Assembly (NCBI RefSeq): GCF_022539505.1
Contig: NC_061510.1
Location: forward strand, 40,325,047 to 40,389,046
Length of the DNA: 64,000 nucleotides
Source of the DNA: Lolium rigidum
Taxonomy: Eukaryota > Streptophyta > Magnoliopsida > Poales > Poaceae
Direction: 5' to 3'
Shown here: piece by piece, positions 21,163 to 31,817 of the stretch
How the letters are laid out: each line of letters starts with the position of its first letter
How positions within the stretch are numbered: position 1 is the stretch's first letter
The notes under the pieces: generated by a model
Database searches by the model: none
Seen by the model: only the letters and a program-made list of their open reading frames with translations
What the model was told of the DNA's origin: nothing
Translations under genes and position numbers: made by a program

Positions 21163-24080
21163 TCAGTACACTGCATTACGGGAGCACCACGCTGGAGCCA
21201 GAACGGCCAGGTCACTCCCAACCAAAGTAGCTGGAGGCAAGTAGTGCTTAATTGAGTTCAGGGCAACAAAGCCAAAATCAGTCAAATCTTCAATGTTGAC
21301 CTGCAAGAATTGAAGAATTACCAGATTTAGCTAGTATGTTCGATTGGCATGACCAGACAAATTCAGGGCATCAGTACTGATTTTTCCATTAAGGAGCACA
21401 GGATGGCAAAACTGTTAACACTACTACTGAAACTGCAAGTGGTATAAACGAGATACACTAATATATTGTTGCAATATTGATGCTTCTTCTAATTGATTGT
21501 AATGGTGAACAAGGTAACTATATATTGTCATAGTTAGTGCTAAAATATGTTGGAAAGGGAAACTGGATACATACATTTGTAGTCTCATCTCTCTCTGAAT
21601 TTTAGTTTAGCACAAAGTTCAAAAAGCTAAGTCTGCAGCACGACCAATCAGAAACTATGCCTAAACAAACTCTATGCCAACTCAAATCAAATAAATCATT
21701 AATTTCCGCTGAAGGTTGACTTACCCCAAACCTAGCATGGTTATAGCTCTATGTTGGACCCAAAATTCGGCATATATGAACATTATAGTTACACTCCTAT
21801 GAATATAGGAGCTGGATGGTTGGTGTGCTATTTCACCTCCCCTCCACCCAAAGTAACTTTCTGATAAGTAGGACCATCTCTCCGTGATATCTACTGTCTT
21901 GTCTTGGGGGCTTTAATATGTAATAAATATGATTGTGTATACAGTTCTTCAATTTGCAAGCTATTCATATCATTGGGATTTTGTAGCTTTTCCACCAGAT
22001 TGGATTTTTTCTAACCATAGCTGCACATGGGCATTCAGCTAGTTACGGGAAAAAAATGTGTTAAATTGGATGGACTAAAACAGTACAAGCTGAATATGAA
22101 TGCAGCTATAGCTATATTAGCCACAATCATCAAGCCACTTATGGTTGCAGCTTGCAAGTATAGTTCCATACTGGGTTATAATAGTGCTATCATCAACTTA
22201 ACTATGGTCATCTAGATAAACGAATAAAAACATGAGAAGAATTCTTCCATGTATCATCAGGCAAAGAGAGTAACTAACACAATATTCAGGTAGCCCACAA
22301 TTTGCAAAAGCAATCTCATTTTGAAACAAAAAGAGAAGAAGCGTATACACCTGACAACATCCAAGCCTCTGAAGAGCTAAGGAATAAATTACCTGAATAC
22401 CTTGCATGAAAAAATTGAGGGGTGCCCGTAGCTGAATCCATATACAAGAGGATTTCAAAGAACTTGCAGTTTATTAAAGAGTTCCATATAAAGGGACATC
22501 TAGCTTTGAAAATCCTCCCTGCTACCTCGAGAGCAATGACCTTTACCAAAAACGTTGTTGCCTAACCCATTCACTCCATGTTCAAAGATCAAATGTTTTG
22601 GCACAATGTGCTTTATGGTCTTGGGTGAATTTTCTTTTGCTGGAGAAGCAACCAAAATACCCAGTATTTATTTTCACTATCTGGCTTATTTGAAGATTAG
22701 AAGTTCTTGGCAAAATTAGTCATTCCTAAAAAGCACGAGCTGAATCAGATCATGTACCACTACCACCAGCTCAATCAACAATTTCAAACCATCTATCTCT
22801 AAAATGGATCTGACGGGCAATAAATATGCATAAGGTTGTTATCGGAAAATTTCTGCCAGCATTCATTATTTGACAGGTAAACAGTTTGAATATGTATGAA
22901 GAATTAAACGGGAAAACATGAAGCCCTTGCTGAATATTCCTAGCTACGATGGCATAGAAATAGAGTACATACTATCATGGTGTAACTCCTGTCGTTTTGT
23001 ACTTGTGTACCTGGTTAAGTGTCTTTCATAATCTAAACCCTGAAAACACGAATTTCAATAGATTATGGAAGGTTTCTTTCATCACTTTGTAAACCAAAAA
23101 AACAATAATTTCAGTACTTTGATACTGTAGAGCAAAATTCAATTGCTCAACATCTCTATTTGTGTTCATGGCCCATACCTCAAATTCTGAGTGTGGCAAT
23201 GCTTTGTATGGAAGCTGAAACTCACTTAGAAGAAGCTCCTGGGAAGAAATAAACATGTGAAATTATGAAGAAAGATGTTCCATAAATCTATCCAAGACAA
23301 CGAAAATGTCAAGTTCAGTATGACAGAAGAAAAAAAAATAAGACTTGTCAACTTAGTATTCATATGGTGGGGCAAAATGATGAGGAACTTACACTGCCTC
23401 GAGGATAGCAAGCGCTATGTGATCCCGGCCAACACGATTGCTGGCAAAAGCCCTGAACTGGCCACGATAGCTCTCTCGAACCATGCAAATGCATGCCCTA
23501 CTGGTGACAGCAGACCAACAAAGTATCCGTGCAAAGGTGCAATCCCTACCCATCCTGTACTCAGTGAACAACGAAATTATTGAGAGATCAACCTGCCCTT
23601 CCATGTTGAACCATCTTCTCAGGGAGCCACCAGCCACCAACACCGTCCTACCAGATCCACCCCGATTCTGACGAACAGTTATCCTGCTAGCAACATGAGA
23701 GATCGGTTCAGCTGCTACTTTCTGAACACACATTAAAGAAAACCATAGGTAAAGTCACTTCGCAAAGAACAAATCCAGAAAAGAAGCTCATATCCAAGGT
23801 TATAGTGAAATAAACTCCGATCCAATGGAATTATTACACTCGGGAGCTATTTGAAATCACCTTTCCCCATTATTCAATTAGCTCCATAGATGGAAAAATG
23901 GAGATCACACGATAAACACAAGAACTGAAACATTTACTCCAGTAGTTAAGCTACTTTCTTCTACATTCAGGCACCAGATATGATTGTATCGACTCTTTAG
24001 CTACAGCTGCGGAGGAGCCCCAACGTTGGATGTACGTTGATAGCTACCTTGACAATGTTACCCCGCTGTTGTGCGGCCAT
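21163..24080 (-). CDS. Four-exon gene of unknown function, 185 aa
   Basis: Minus-strand exons 24080-24048, 23721-23395, 23238-23179 and 21300-21163 join through GT-AG introns, every junction in phase 0, giving 558 nt. The start context is GAGATGGCC. The product begins MAAQQRGNIVK, has a Gly/Arg stretch (RQNRGGSGRTVLVAGGS), then a compact central part (RRWFNMEGQVDLSIISLF, CMVRESYRGQFRAFASNR, GRDHIALAILEA) and ends LAPAWCSRNAVY. No signal peptide or transmembrane helix is obvious. I do not recognise the family. Consistent phase and clean splice sites across four exons argue that it is, or recently was, a real gene. Intron 3 (1.9 kb) holds an open stretch at 22316-22549 that might be an alternative exon. 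Its 5' flank is cut by a LINE at 24151 and its 3' flank by an LTR element. Confidence 0.7.
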
Positions 24081-24417
24081 CTCTGAGCTCCACATCTGAA
24101 CCCTAGAGACAAATTCCTAGAACTGGTCGGGAGAAAATTCAAGGTCAAAATTTTTTTTAGACAAACAGGGAGCGTTCCCCAGCTCCATTCTCATTTAGAA
24201 AATGAAACACATAGCGTTTTAACAACACAGGAATTTAAAACTAAAGAGATCCAGCCCAACAGCTAAGCTGAGGGTCTTAAGCTAAAATATGTCGAAAAGC
24301 TCTAAACAAGAGGGAACAGCCATCACAAAGGTTCCAAACATGCCAAGAAACTGAAAGGCCGGCTAAAAACTAAGATAGAGCACTAAAGCACTTTCTCATC
24401 ACCCCCAGACTAAGCCA

Positions 24418-24768
24418 TCAGATCACCACATGGATATTGCCTGATTCTTCCGGGTGCTTTGACAGATAGGCTTCAGTGGCGCGCCCTTGCTGGAGAGAAG
24501 TCGTGGACGACTTCCAGGTCGAAATCCAATCAAACGAAGAGCATTTCAATCCGGCATCAGCGATGGCACCATCCTCAGTCTTCTCACCAGAGCGCATTTG
24601 AATTTTTCCACCAGATCCCATTCCAGCTGTTTGAATGGAACCTGCCATATCCTTAGGTATGATAGGAGTAATCCCCACACTCGCTTCATGGACAACCAAG
24701 TTTTCTGTTAAACACCAAATGGTTCCTATTGTTCCAAATGCACCAAATAACTGCAGATGAGACAACAT
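24418..24768 (-). pseudogene. Frameshifted C-terminal extension of LINE ORF2
   Basis: The last residues of ORF2 overlap this frame near 24700, and the coding pattern appears to continue here to a stop at 24418. It is best read as the ORF2 C-terminus displaced by one small indel. No further domain was recognised. Confidence 0.4.
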
Positions 24769-27700
24769 TCAACTGCTCAAGCTTTTTATTGCACAGCCAT
24801 TTCGATGCAAGGGATAAATAATCTACAATATCTACATCAAAAATCTCTTGCACCACAGACCAAAGCAACCTAGATACCAGGCAGTCAAAGAACAGATGTT
24901 TAACAGATTCTAATTCACTACAAAGCTCACAGTATAAGGGTTTTTGAATACCCCTATGTCTAAGGTTATCCCTAGTCATGATCTTGTTTTGGGACAACAA
25001 CCAGAGGAAAATTTGCACTCTAGGTGGGATTTTTAAATCCCAGACAGGCAAGAATACTGGTTGAACCCCTCTAAAGTTGATAATAGCATACAGGGATTTA
25101 GAAGAATAAACCCCTTTTGACTCATATTTCCAAATCAAAAGATCCTCCTCCATAGAGAAGGTGATGGATTGAGCAATTTCACATATCTCAAGCCACATTT
25201 CCATCATTTGTGGAGTAAAAGTTCTCCTAAAATCACATTTTAACTGTTGTCCATCCCATAGGTCAGCAACAGTTTTCATTTGTTGATTAACCACAAAGTA
25301 GATGTCCCAGTACTGAGTGGATAGGGGAGCATTTCCAAACCAAGTATCCTCCCATAATCTAACAGTCCTACCATTCCCAATTTTCCACTTATAACCAAAC
25401 TTAACTGCCCTAGACGCCCACATCATACCCTTCCAAAAAACAGAAGGGTTAATATCCTGGCAACAGAAAATATTTGGGTTTCTAGTGTTGTATTTAGCAT
25501 CTACTATTCTTTTCCATAAACTTCCTTCCCCATAAATATACCTTTTAACCCAGGAACCAACTAAACAAATGTTTAAATCCTGTAAGTTTGGGATCCCAAG
25601 CCCACCATATTCTTTCCTCATGCAAATAGAAGGCCAATTGGCTAAATGGATCTTCTTGTTCCCATCTATATCATCCCACATACAATTAGCTATCTGAGTA
25701 TTGATAAGATCTAAAGCCCATTTTGGAAACTTGAAAAAGGAGAGCATATATATAGGGATACTAGATAAAACAGTTTGGATGAGGATTATCTTTGCCTCTA
25801 AGGACAACAGTTTCCCCCTCCACCCTGCCATTCTACTAAGCAGATTATCAACCAAAGGTTGCAGATCTTCTCTTTTGAGTTTGCTAAAGTGCAAAGGAAG
25901 GCCTAAATATTTCACAGGGAATTTCCCAGCAACACATTGAAAGATATCTAAGAAAGGTGCAAGTTCATCCACCTCCATATTAATAGCCATCAACTCACTC
26001 TTGTGATAGTTGATTTTCATCCCTGACACTTGTTCAAAACAAGTAAGGGTCCATTTAAGGTTTATAGCATTTCTTTCATTGTTTTCTAGGAAAAGCAGGG
26101 TGTCATCTGCATACTGCAGACTAATTACTCCACCAGGGACTAAATGTGAACACAACCCTGTGATCATGCCACAAGAAGCACCCTTGTTCACCATTTTCGA
26201 GAAGACATCTACCACAAAATTAAAAAGGAGGGGAGCAAAGGGGTCCCCTTGTCTTAATCCTTTACCAGTGAGGAAAAAATCTCCCTCCACATCATTTACT
26301 TTGACACCAACAGACCCCCCTTGGGTTATCTGCTTAATCATAGAGATCATTTTCCCTCCAAAACCTCTAAGTTGCAAAATTTCATAAAGAAAATCAAGAT
26401 TTACCCTATCATACGCCTTTTCATAGTCTATTTTGAAAAATAAACCTTTCTCTTTCCTCCTAAAAACTTCATGAATGATTTCATGGGCTGAAACCACACT
26501 TTCTAGGATAAACCTTCTTTTAATGAATGCAGATTGTTGCTGAGAGATCAATCTATCAACCAGGAAGGAGAATCTATTTTTAATAACTTTGGTAAAAATC
26601 TTAAACACACAATTTAAAAGACTTATAGGCCTAAACTTTCTCATCTCTTTTGCATCATCCCATTTTGGGATCAAGGTGATCATGGCGAAATTTAATGTAT
26701 ATATATCTAGTCTATTATGATACCAATCATCAAAGAGTTCCAGGAGATCCTCTTTAACCACATCCCAAAAGGATTGGAAAAACAGAAAGGACAAGCCATC
26801 TGGGCCAGGTGCTCCTTCAGCATAAGACCCAAACGCAGCCTCCTTAATCTCCTCCTCAGAAAACATCTTTTCTAACTCAGCATTTTCGTGTAAGGTAACT
26901 TTCTCTTCGGGAGAAAAGAAATCATCCATTAACCTAATATCAGGTCTCTCTTCCCTCTTAAACAAATCTTTATAAAAGTCAGTAGCTATTCTAAGCATGC
27001 CTTTTTGGTCAGTTACAGGACCCTCTGACCCCTCTAAGACATTGATTCTTTTCTTCCTTCTTCGTTGGTTAGCTATAGCATGAAAATAGGCTGTATTTCT
27101 ACCCCCCTCAAGGATATTCCTATCCCTAGATCTTTGTCTAGCCTTGGTCTCCTCAATGATCCAATAGGTATTGAGCTCAGTAAGAATCTCTTCTAACCTT
27201 TTCCTACTGTTATCATCTAAAGGCTGGGTTTCAGCAGAAATATCTAAGGAATCATACTCCTCCATAAGCTCTTTCTTGTGCTTCCTAATATCAGCTTCTA
27301 AATTATCACTCCATCCTCTAGCTAATTTCCTAAAATACTTACACTTATCATGCCAACTATCAATAGCATATGTATTACCTCTGCCCAAACTCCAAGATTT
27401 GACCACTAAATCCTTAAAGTCAGGCCTGGATAACCACCATTTCTCAAACTTAAAACCACTTTTCTTTGGAACCTGACTACAGCCAGAGTCCCAGATGATG
27501 GGGGTATGATCACTTCCTACTCTAGGTAAAGCTCTGACATGAGCTAAAGGGAAAATTTCTTCAAATTCAGTTGTGCAAAAAATCCTGTCAATTCTACTCA
27601 TGATCAAGTTTTCCTGATTATTGGCCCAAGTAAAAGCTCTACCAGTTAGCCCAATCTCTATCAGGGCCCAGATGTCTATCCAGGCATTGAATTTATCTGC

Positions 27701-28180
27701 CCATCTATGATCAATATTACCATTACTTTTATCTGATTGGGATCTAACAAGATTGAAATCACCACCGATAATAGCAGGACCTTCCCAATGAAGGAAGAGC
27801 TCATGAAGCTCAGATATAAAGTCATCCTTTTTTTCTTCATAGGGAGAACCATATACAGTGGTAATTCTAACAGTTATATCATTTATCTTGTTCCTAACAA
27901 TAACACTAACAGAAAAGTTCCTAATATCCCAAGCTACAATGTCAAAAAGATCAAGATTTAAACCCACTAAAATCCCTCCTGTAGATCCAACTGCAGGAAG
28001 ATGATTCCAAGCAAAGTTTCTATTCCCTAAAACACATTTGAGAAAGGAATTGCTAAATTGTTGTTTTTTTGTTTCTTGGAAGCCAATGTAGTCTAATTGT
28101 AGAGGCACAAGGTTTTCATCTATATACCTCTGTCTACCCAGGGCTTGAATCCCTCTACCATTCCAGAAACCACACTTCAT
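24686..28180 (-). CDS. LINE ORF2: endonuclease and reverse transcriptase
   Basis: 1164 aa without interruption. Residues 1 to about 230 form an apurinic-type endonuclease (GFWNGRG, GGDFNLVR, GSDHTPIIWD). Residues about 430-720 are the reverse transcriptase (APGPDGLSFLFF, FRPISLLN, KIDYEKAYDRV, GLRQGDPFAPLLF, catalytic YADD at 690-693). The C-terminal region (about 1020-1115) is the zinc-binding zf-RVT domain (WDLKIPPRVQIFLWLL, CELCSELESVKHLFFDC). Together they nick the target and prime reverse transcription of the LINE RNA. The length is slightly short for plant L1 ORF2, with a probable frameshift near 24700. The catalytic residues that I can see are present. Confidence 0.9.
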   Translation of the reverse strand: MKCGFWNGRGIQALGRQRYIDENLVPLQLDYIGFQETKKQQFSNSFLKCVLGNRNFAWNHLPAVGSTGGILVGLNLDLFDIVAWDIRNFSVSVIVRNKINDITVRITTVYGSPYEEKKDDFISELHELFLHWEGPAIIGGDFNLVRSQSDKSNGNIDHRWADKFNAWIDIWALIEIGLTGRAFTWANNQENLIMSRIDRIFCTTEFEEIFPLAHVRALPRVGSDHTPIIWDSGCSQVPKKSGFKFEKWWLSRPDFKDLVVKSWSLGRGNTYAIDSWHDKCKYFRKLARGWSDNLEADIRKHKKELMEEYDSLDISAETQPLDDNSRKRLEEILTELNTYWIIEETKARQRSRDRNILEGGRNTAYFHAIANQRRRKKRINVLEGSEGPVTDQKGMLRIATDFYKDLFKREERPDIRLMDDFFSPEEKVTLHENAELEKMFSEEEIKEAAFGSYAEGAPGPDGLSFLFFQSFWDVVKEDLLELFDDWYHNRLDIYTLNFAMITLIPKWDDAKEMRKFRPISLLNCVFKIFTKVIKNRFSFLVDRLISQQQSAFIKRRFILESVVSAHEIIHEVFRRKEKGLFFKIDYEKAYDRVNLDFLYEILQLRGFGGKMISMIKQITQGGSVGVKVNDVEGDFFLTGKGLRQGDPFAPLLFNFVVDVFSKMVNKGASCGMITGLCSHLVPGGVISLQYADDTLLFLENNERNAINLKWTLTCFEQVSGMKINYHKSELMAINMEVDELAPFLDIFQCVAGKFPVKYLGLPLHFSKLKREDLQPLVDNLLSRMAGWRGKLLSLEAKIILIQTVLSSIPIYMLSFFKFPKWALDLINTQIANCMWDDIDGNKKIHLANWPSICMRKEYGGLGIPNLQDLNICLVGSWVKRYIYGEGSLWKRIVDAKYNTRNPNIFCCQDINPSVFWKGMMWASRAVKFGYKWKIGNGRTVRLWEDTWFGNAPLSTQYWDIYFVVNQQMKTVADLWDGQQLKCDFRRTFTPQMMEMWLEICEIAQSITFSMEEDLLIWKYESKGVYSSKSLYAIINFRGVQPVFLPVWDLKIPPRVQIFLWLLSQNKIMTRDNLRHRGIQKPLYCELCSELESVKHLFFDCLVSRLLWSVVQEIFDVDIVDYLSLASKWLCNKKLEQLNVVSSAVIWCIWNNRNHLVFNRKLGCP

Positions 28181-30210
28181 CTAGATGTCTTCCTGGGGTG
28201 CTTGCCCCGTTTTTTCCTAGTCACATGAACCCACACATTCTCACCTCTATCATCAAACTCATGATCTGTATTATATTGATCAGGAGTTCTTGGACACTCA
28301 GCATCTGACAACACATCTACACCTAAACTAGAATCTAAAATCTCATCAGAAGGAACCATCTGATTTTTAGGCATACCTAAGCTATCAGATTCTCTAGTAA
28401 CATCTACTACATCAATATCAACATGGATCCCTATTTTCCTAGCCATATCACCTAACTCTTCTACTTGAAGAACATGGAAAGGGCTGGATCTGATTATACC
28501 TGACATTTTTGAAGCAGCACCAAGAGTATTCTTCCTCTCCTTCAACTCCATAGCTTTGTCCATCACATTTTTTTGATCTGTCAATCCTGTCACTCTGTCT
28601 GCTAGGTTGCACAGGACCCCAAGCCTTCTTTTGTTTCTTCCCAGCACCTTGATCTTCTCTGTCTTTCATCAGATCATGAAAAGCTGGCATGATGTCCTCA
28701 GGCAGACTAAGCTGTTCTATAGCAGCTTCTTCCATCTTATCAGCAAAAGACAGACCATCCTCATTCCAGAAGCTTGTAACTTCAGATCTCACACTGTTAT
28801 CAGCATTGTTGGAAGTATCCCAGATGAATTGTCCATCAGTGCCAATAGCACCCTTCTCCATCAGCAGCTTGTATACCTCACAGCCAGGAATCACTTCATC
28901 AGATGTGTCAGTAGCTAGCATAGCAGTCTGTCTCCCATGGTTTGCAGTTCCAGTTTCCACCTGATGATTAGAGCCACCACTAGATTGGGAGTTTGTGGAG
29001 TTTCTGTTTACCTCAGATCTCCCATCAGTGTCCATTCCACTGTTTCCATTTCCAGTCCCTCCTCCTATATTGCCATTATCTTGTCCAAGAGGGCAAGTCT
29101 CTCTGAGCCCCAGCTGCATTTGGCAACTCAGCAGTGAACTGTAGTTGGAAGAGCTTCCCATGGAAATTGAAGAGCCTACCAGCTGGGATTCTGTTGGGAT
29201 CTCTGCAAACAATTTCCACCCTAACTACCTCAGCACAGTTCTTGAAGATACTTTGCCAATCCACCTTTTTCAGCAGACCACACACAAACACAGCTTGGTC
29301 AATAATGTTCCATTCACACCATGGAGGCAGCAGTCCCCTTATCTGAATCCAAGTCTCTACCAAGGTTTCCACAGGTTCTGGGTCATCAAAGCACTTAGTA
29401 ACTGAGACAGTGACTCTTTCTTTTGCCAATCCAAACCTGGGGTATCCAATTACTTGTTCCACAGGGATATGTGGTGGGAATTTCACCAGGTAAGACCAAT
29501 CCCCAAGTTCCCTAATCTGCCAAGGCCAATTTGTCTTATAGATGTTTGAGAATTCTCTCGCTAAGGTCTTCCTCGCTAATCTCACCATCTTCAATAGTCA
29601 CCACACCACAGTTCCTTGTAGAGCTGATGGGATTGGCACTTACTTCAGGGGCTTCAATATGATAAAAGCCAAGACCATTAGCAGAACTTCCTATATATCT
29701 AGCAATCTGATGAGGTCTCTTTAGCACTGGGCAGTCATCCAAAGCATGATTACTGGCTTTGCAGATGAAACAACAGGGCCCTTTGGAGCAAGCAGCCTTC
29801 AGATGTCCTGGTTCTCCACATCCTTCACAGATGGTATCTGCATAGTTCAGAGAATTAGAGCCAGAAGATTCTGCTTGAATTGGACCTTTCTTCTTCTGCT
29901 GGAACCTTCCTTGTTGATTCTTGTTCCTCCCACCATAATCTCCAGAGGCTTGTTGGCCCTGACCACCATTCTGCTGCGGATTCACCCATTGATTTTGTTG
30001 CATGCCGAAAGGCTGTTGAGGATATGGAGGAAAGGGTCCTCCAAACCAGGGTGGAGGCATAGCACCAGGCATGAATCCATAAGGAGCTTGAGGCGGAAAG
30101 GGGTAACCTTGCATCTGGGTGAAATCTGGTTGGAACTGCTGATTCTGCTGCTGCTGTCGATCCCCTCTACCACTATTACCACGACCACGACCTCTCCCAC
30201 GATCAGCCAT
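28177..30210 (-). pseudogene. LINE ORF1 (RNA-binding, zinc-knuckle), frameshifted
   Basis: Read from 30210 downwards. It starts with an RG-rich stretch (MADRGRGRGRG), then a Gln/Pro-rich region and a zinc knuckle (CEGCGEPGHLKAAC followed by CFICKASNHALDDC). A DUF4283-like region follows in a second frame (29594-29076, WPWQIRELGDWSYLVKFPP). Low-complexity acidic parts then sit in a third and the first frame (29212-28448 and 28647-28177). Register changes occur near 29570, 29110 and 28600. ORF1 normally binds LINE RNA. This copy cannot make the full protein without frameshifting. Its stop lies next to the ORF2 start at 28180. Confidence 0.75.
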
Positions 30211-31817
30211 GTGATACGTCTCCGACGTATCGATAATTTCTTATGTTCCATGCCACATTATTGATGATATCTACATGTTTTATGCACACTTTATGTCATA
30301 TTCGTGCATTTTCTGGAACTAACCTATTAACAAGATGCCGAAGAGCCGATTCGTTGTTTTCGTTGTTTTTGGTTTCAGTAAATCCTTGTAACGAAATATT
30401 CTCGGAATTGGATGAAATCAAAACCCAGGGTCCTATTTTGCCACGAAGCTTCCAGAAGACCGAAGAGGAGTTGAAGTGGGGCCACGAGGGGCCGCCACCA
30501 TAGGGCGGCGCGGCCCAGGCCTTGGCCGCGCTGACCTGTGGTGTGGGGCCCTCGTGTGGCCCCCCACGTTGCCCTTCCGCCTACTTAAAGCCTCCGTCGT
30601 GAAAACCCCAGAACAAAGAACCACGATACGGAAAACCTTCCAGAGACGCCGCCGCCGCCAATCCCATCTCGGGGGATTCTGGAGATCTCCTCCGGCACCC
30701 TGCCGGAGAGGGGATTCATCTCCTGGAGGACTCTTCACCGCCATGGTCGCCTCCGGAGTGATGAGTGAGTAGTTCACCCCTGGACTATGGGTCCATAGCA
30801 GTAGCTAGATGGTTTTCTTCTCCTCATTGTGCTTCATTGTTGGATCTTGTGAGCTGCCTAACATGATCAAGATCATCTATCTGTAATACTATATGTTGTG
30901 TTTGTCGGGATCCGATGGATAGAGAATACCATGTTATGTTAATTATCAAGTTATTACCTATGTGTTGTTTATGATCTTGCATGCTCTCCGTTATTAGTAG
31001 AGGCTCTGGACAAGTTTTTGCTCTTAACTCCAAGAGGGAGTATTTATGCTCGATAGTGGGTTCATGCCTCCATTGATACCTAGGACAGATGATGTGAAAG
31101 TTCTAAGGTTGTGTTGTGTCGTTGCCACTAGGGATAAAACATTGATGCTATGTCTAAGGATGTAGTTGTTGATTACATTACGCACCATACTTAATGCAAT
31201 TGTCTGTTGCTTTGCAACTTAATACTGGAAGGGGTTCGGATGATAACTCGAAGGTGGACTTTTTAGGCATAGATGCGGTTGGATGGCGGTCTATGTACTT
31301 TGTCGTAATGCCCAATTAAATCTCACTATATTTATCATGTCATGTATGTGCATTGTTATGCCCTCTCTATTTGTCAATTGCCCGACTGTAATTTGTTCAC
31401 CCAACATGCTTTTATCTTATGGGAGAGACACCTCTAGTGAACTGTGGACCCCGGTCCATTCTTTTATACTCGAAATACAAATCTGTTGCAATACTTGTTC
31501 TTTACTGTTTTCTTGCAAACAATCATCTTCCACACAATACGGTTAATCCTTTGTTACAGGAAGCCGGTGAGATTGACAACCTCACTGTTTCGTTGGGGCA
31601 AAGTACTTTGGTTGTGTTGTGCAGGTTCCACGTTGGCGCCGGAATCCCTGGTGTTGCGCCGCACTACATCCCGCCGCCATCAACCTTCAACGTGCTTCTT
31701 GGCTCCTCCTGGTTCGATAAACCTTGGTTTCTTTCTGAGGGAAAACTTGCTGCTGTGCGCATCATACCTTCCTCTTGGGGTTCCCAACGAACGTGTGAAT
31801 TACACGCCATCACCATG
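30207..31817 (+). mobile_element. Solo Athila-type LTR with perfect TSD CCATG
   Basis: The LTR runs from TGATACGTCTC at 30212 to CACGCCATCA at 31812 (1601 bp). It is flanked by the 5-bp direct repeat CCATG at 30207-30211 and 31813-31817. No internal retrotransposon sequence remains on either side, so unequal recombination between two LTRs has removed the body. The flanking duplication includes the start codon of the LINE ORF1 on the opposite strand. Related LTRs lie at 41341, 47940 and, inverted, at 56757. Confidence 0.92.

Noticed and set aside
22316..22549. Possible extra exon of the unknown minus-strand gene
   Set aside because: It lies in intron 3 but the four-exon model is already in phase without it. 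No transcript evidence is available; kept only as a possible alternative exon.
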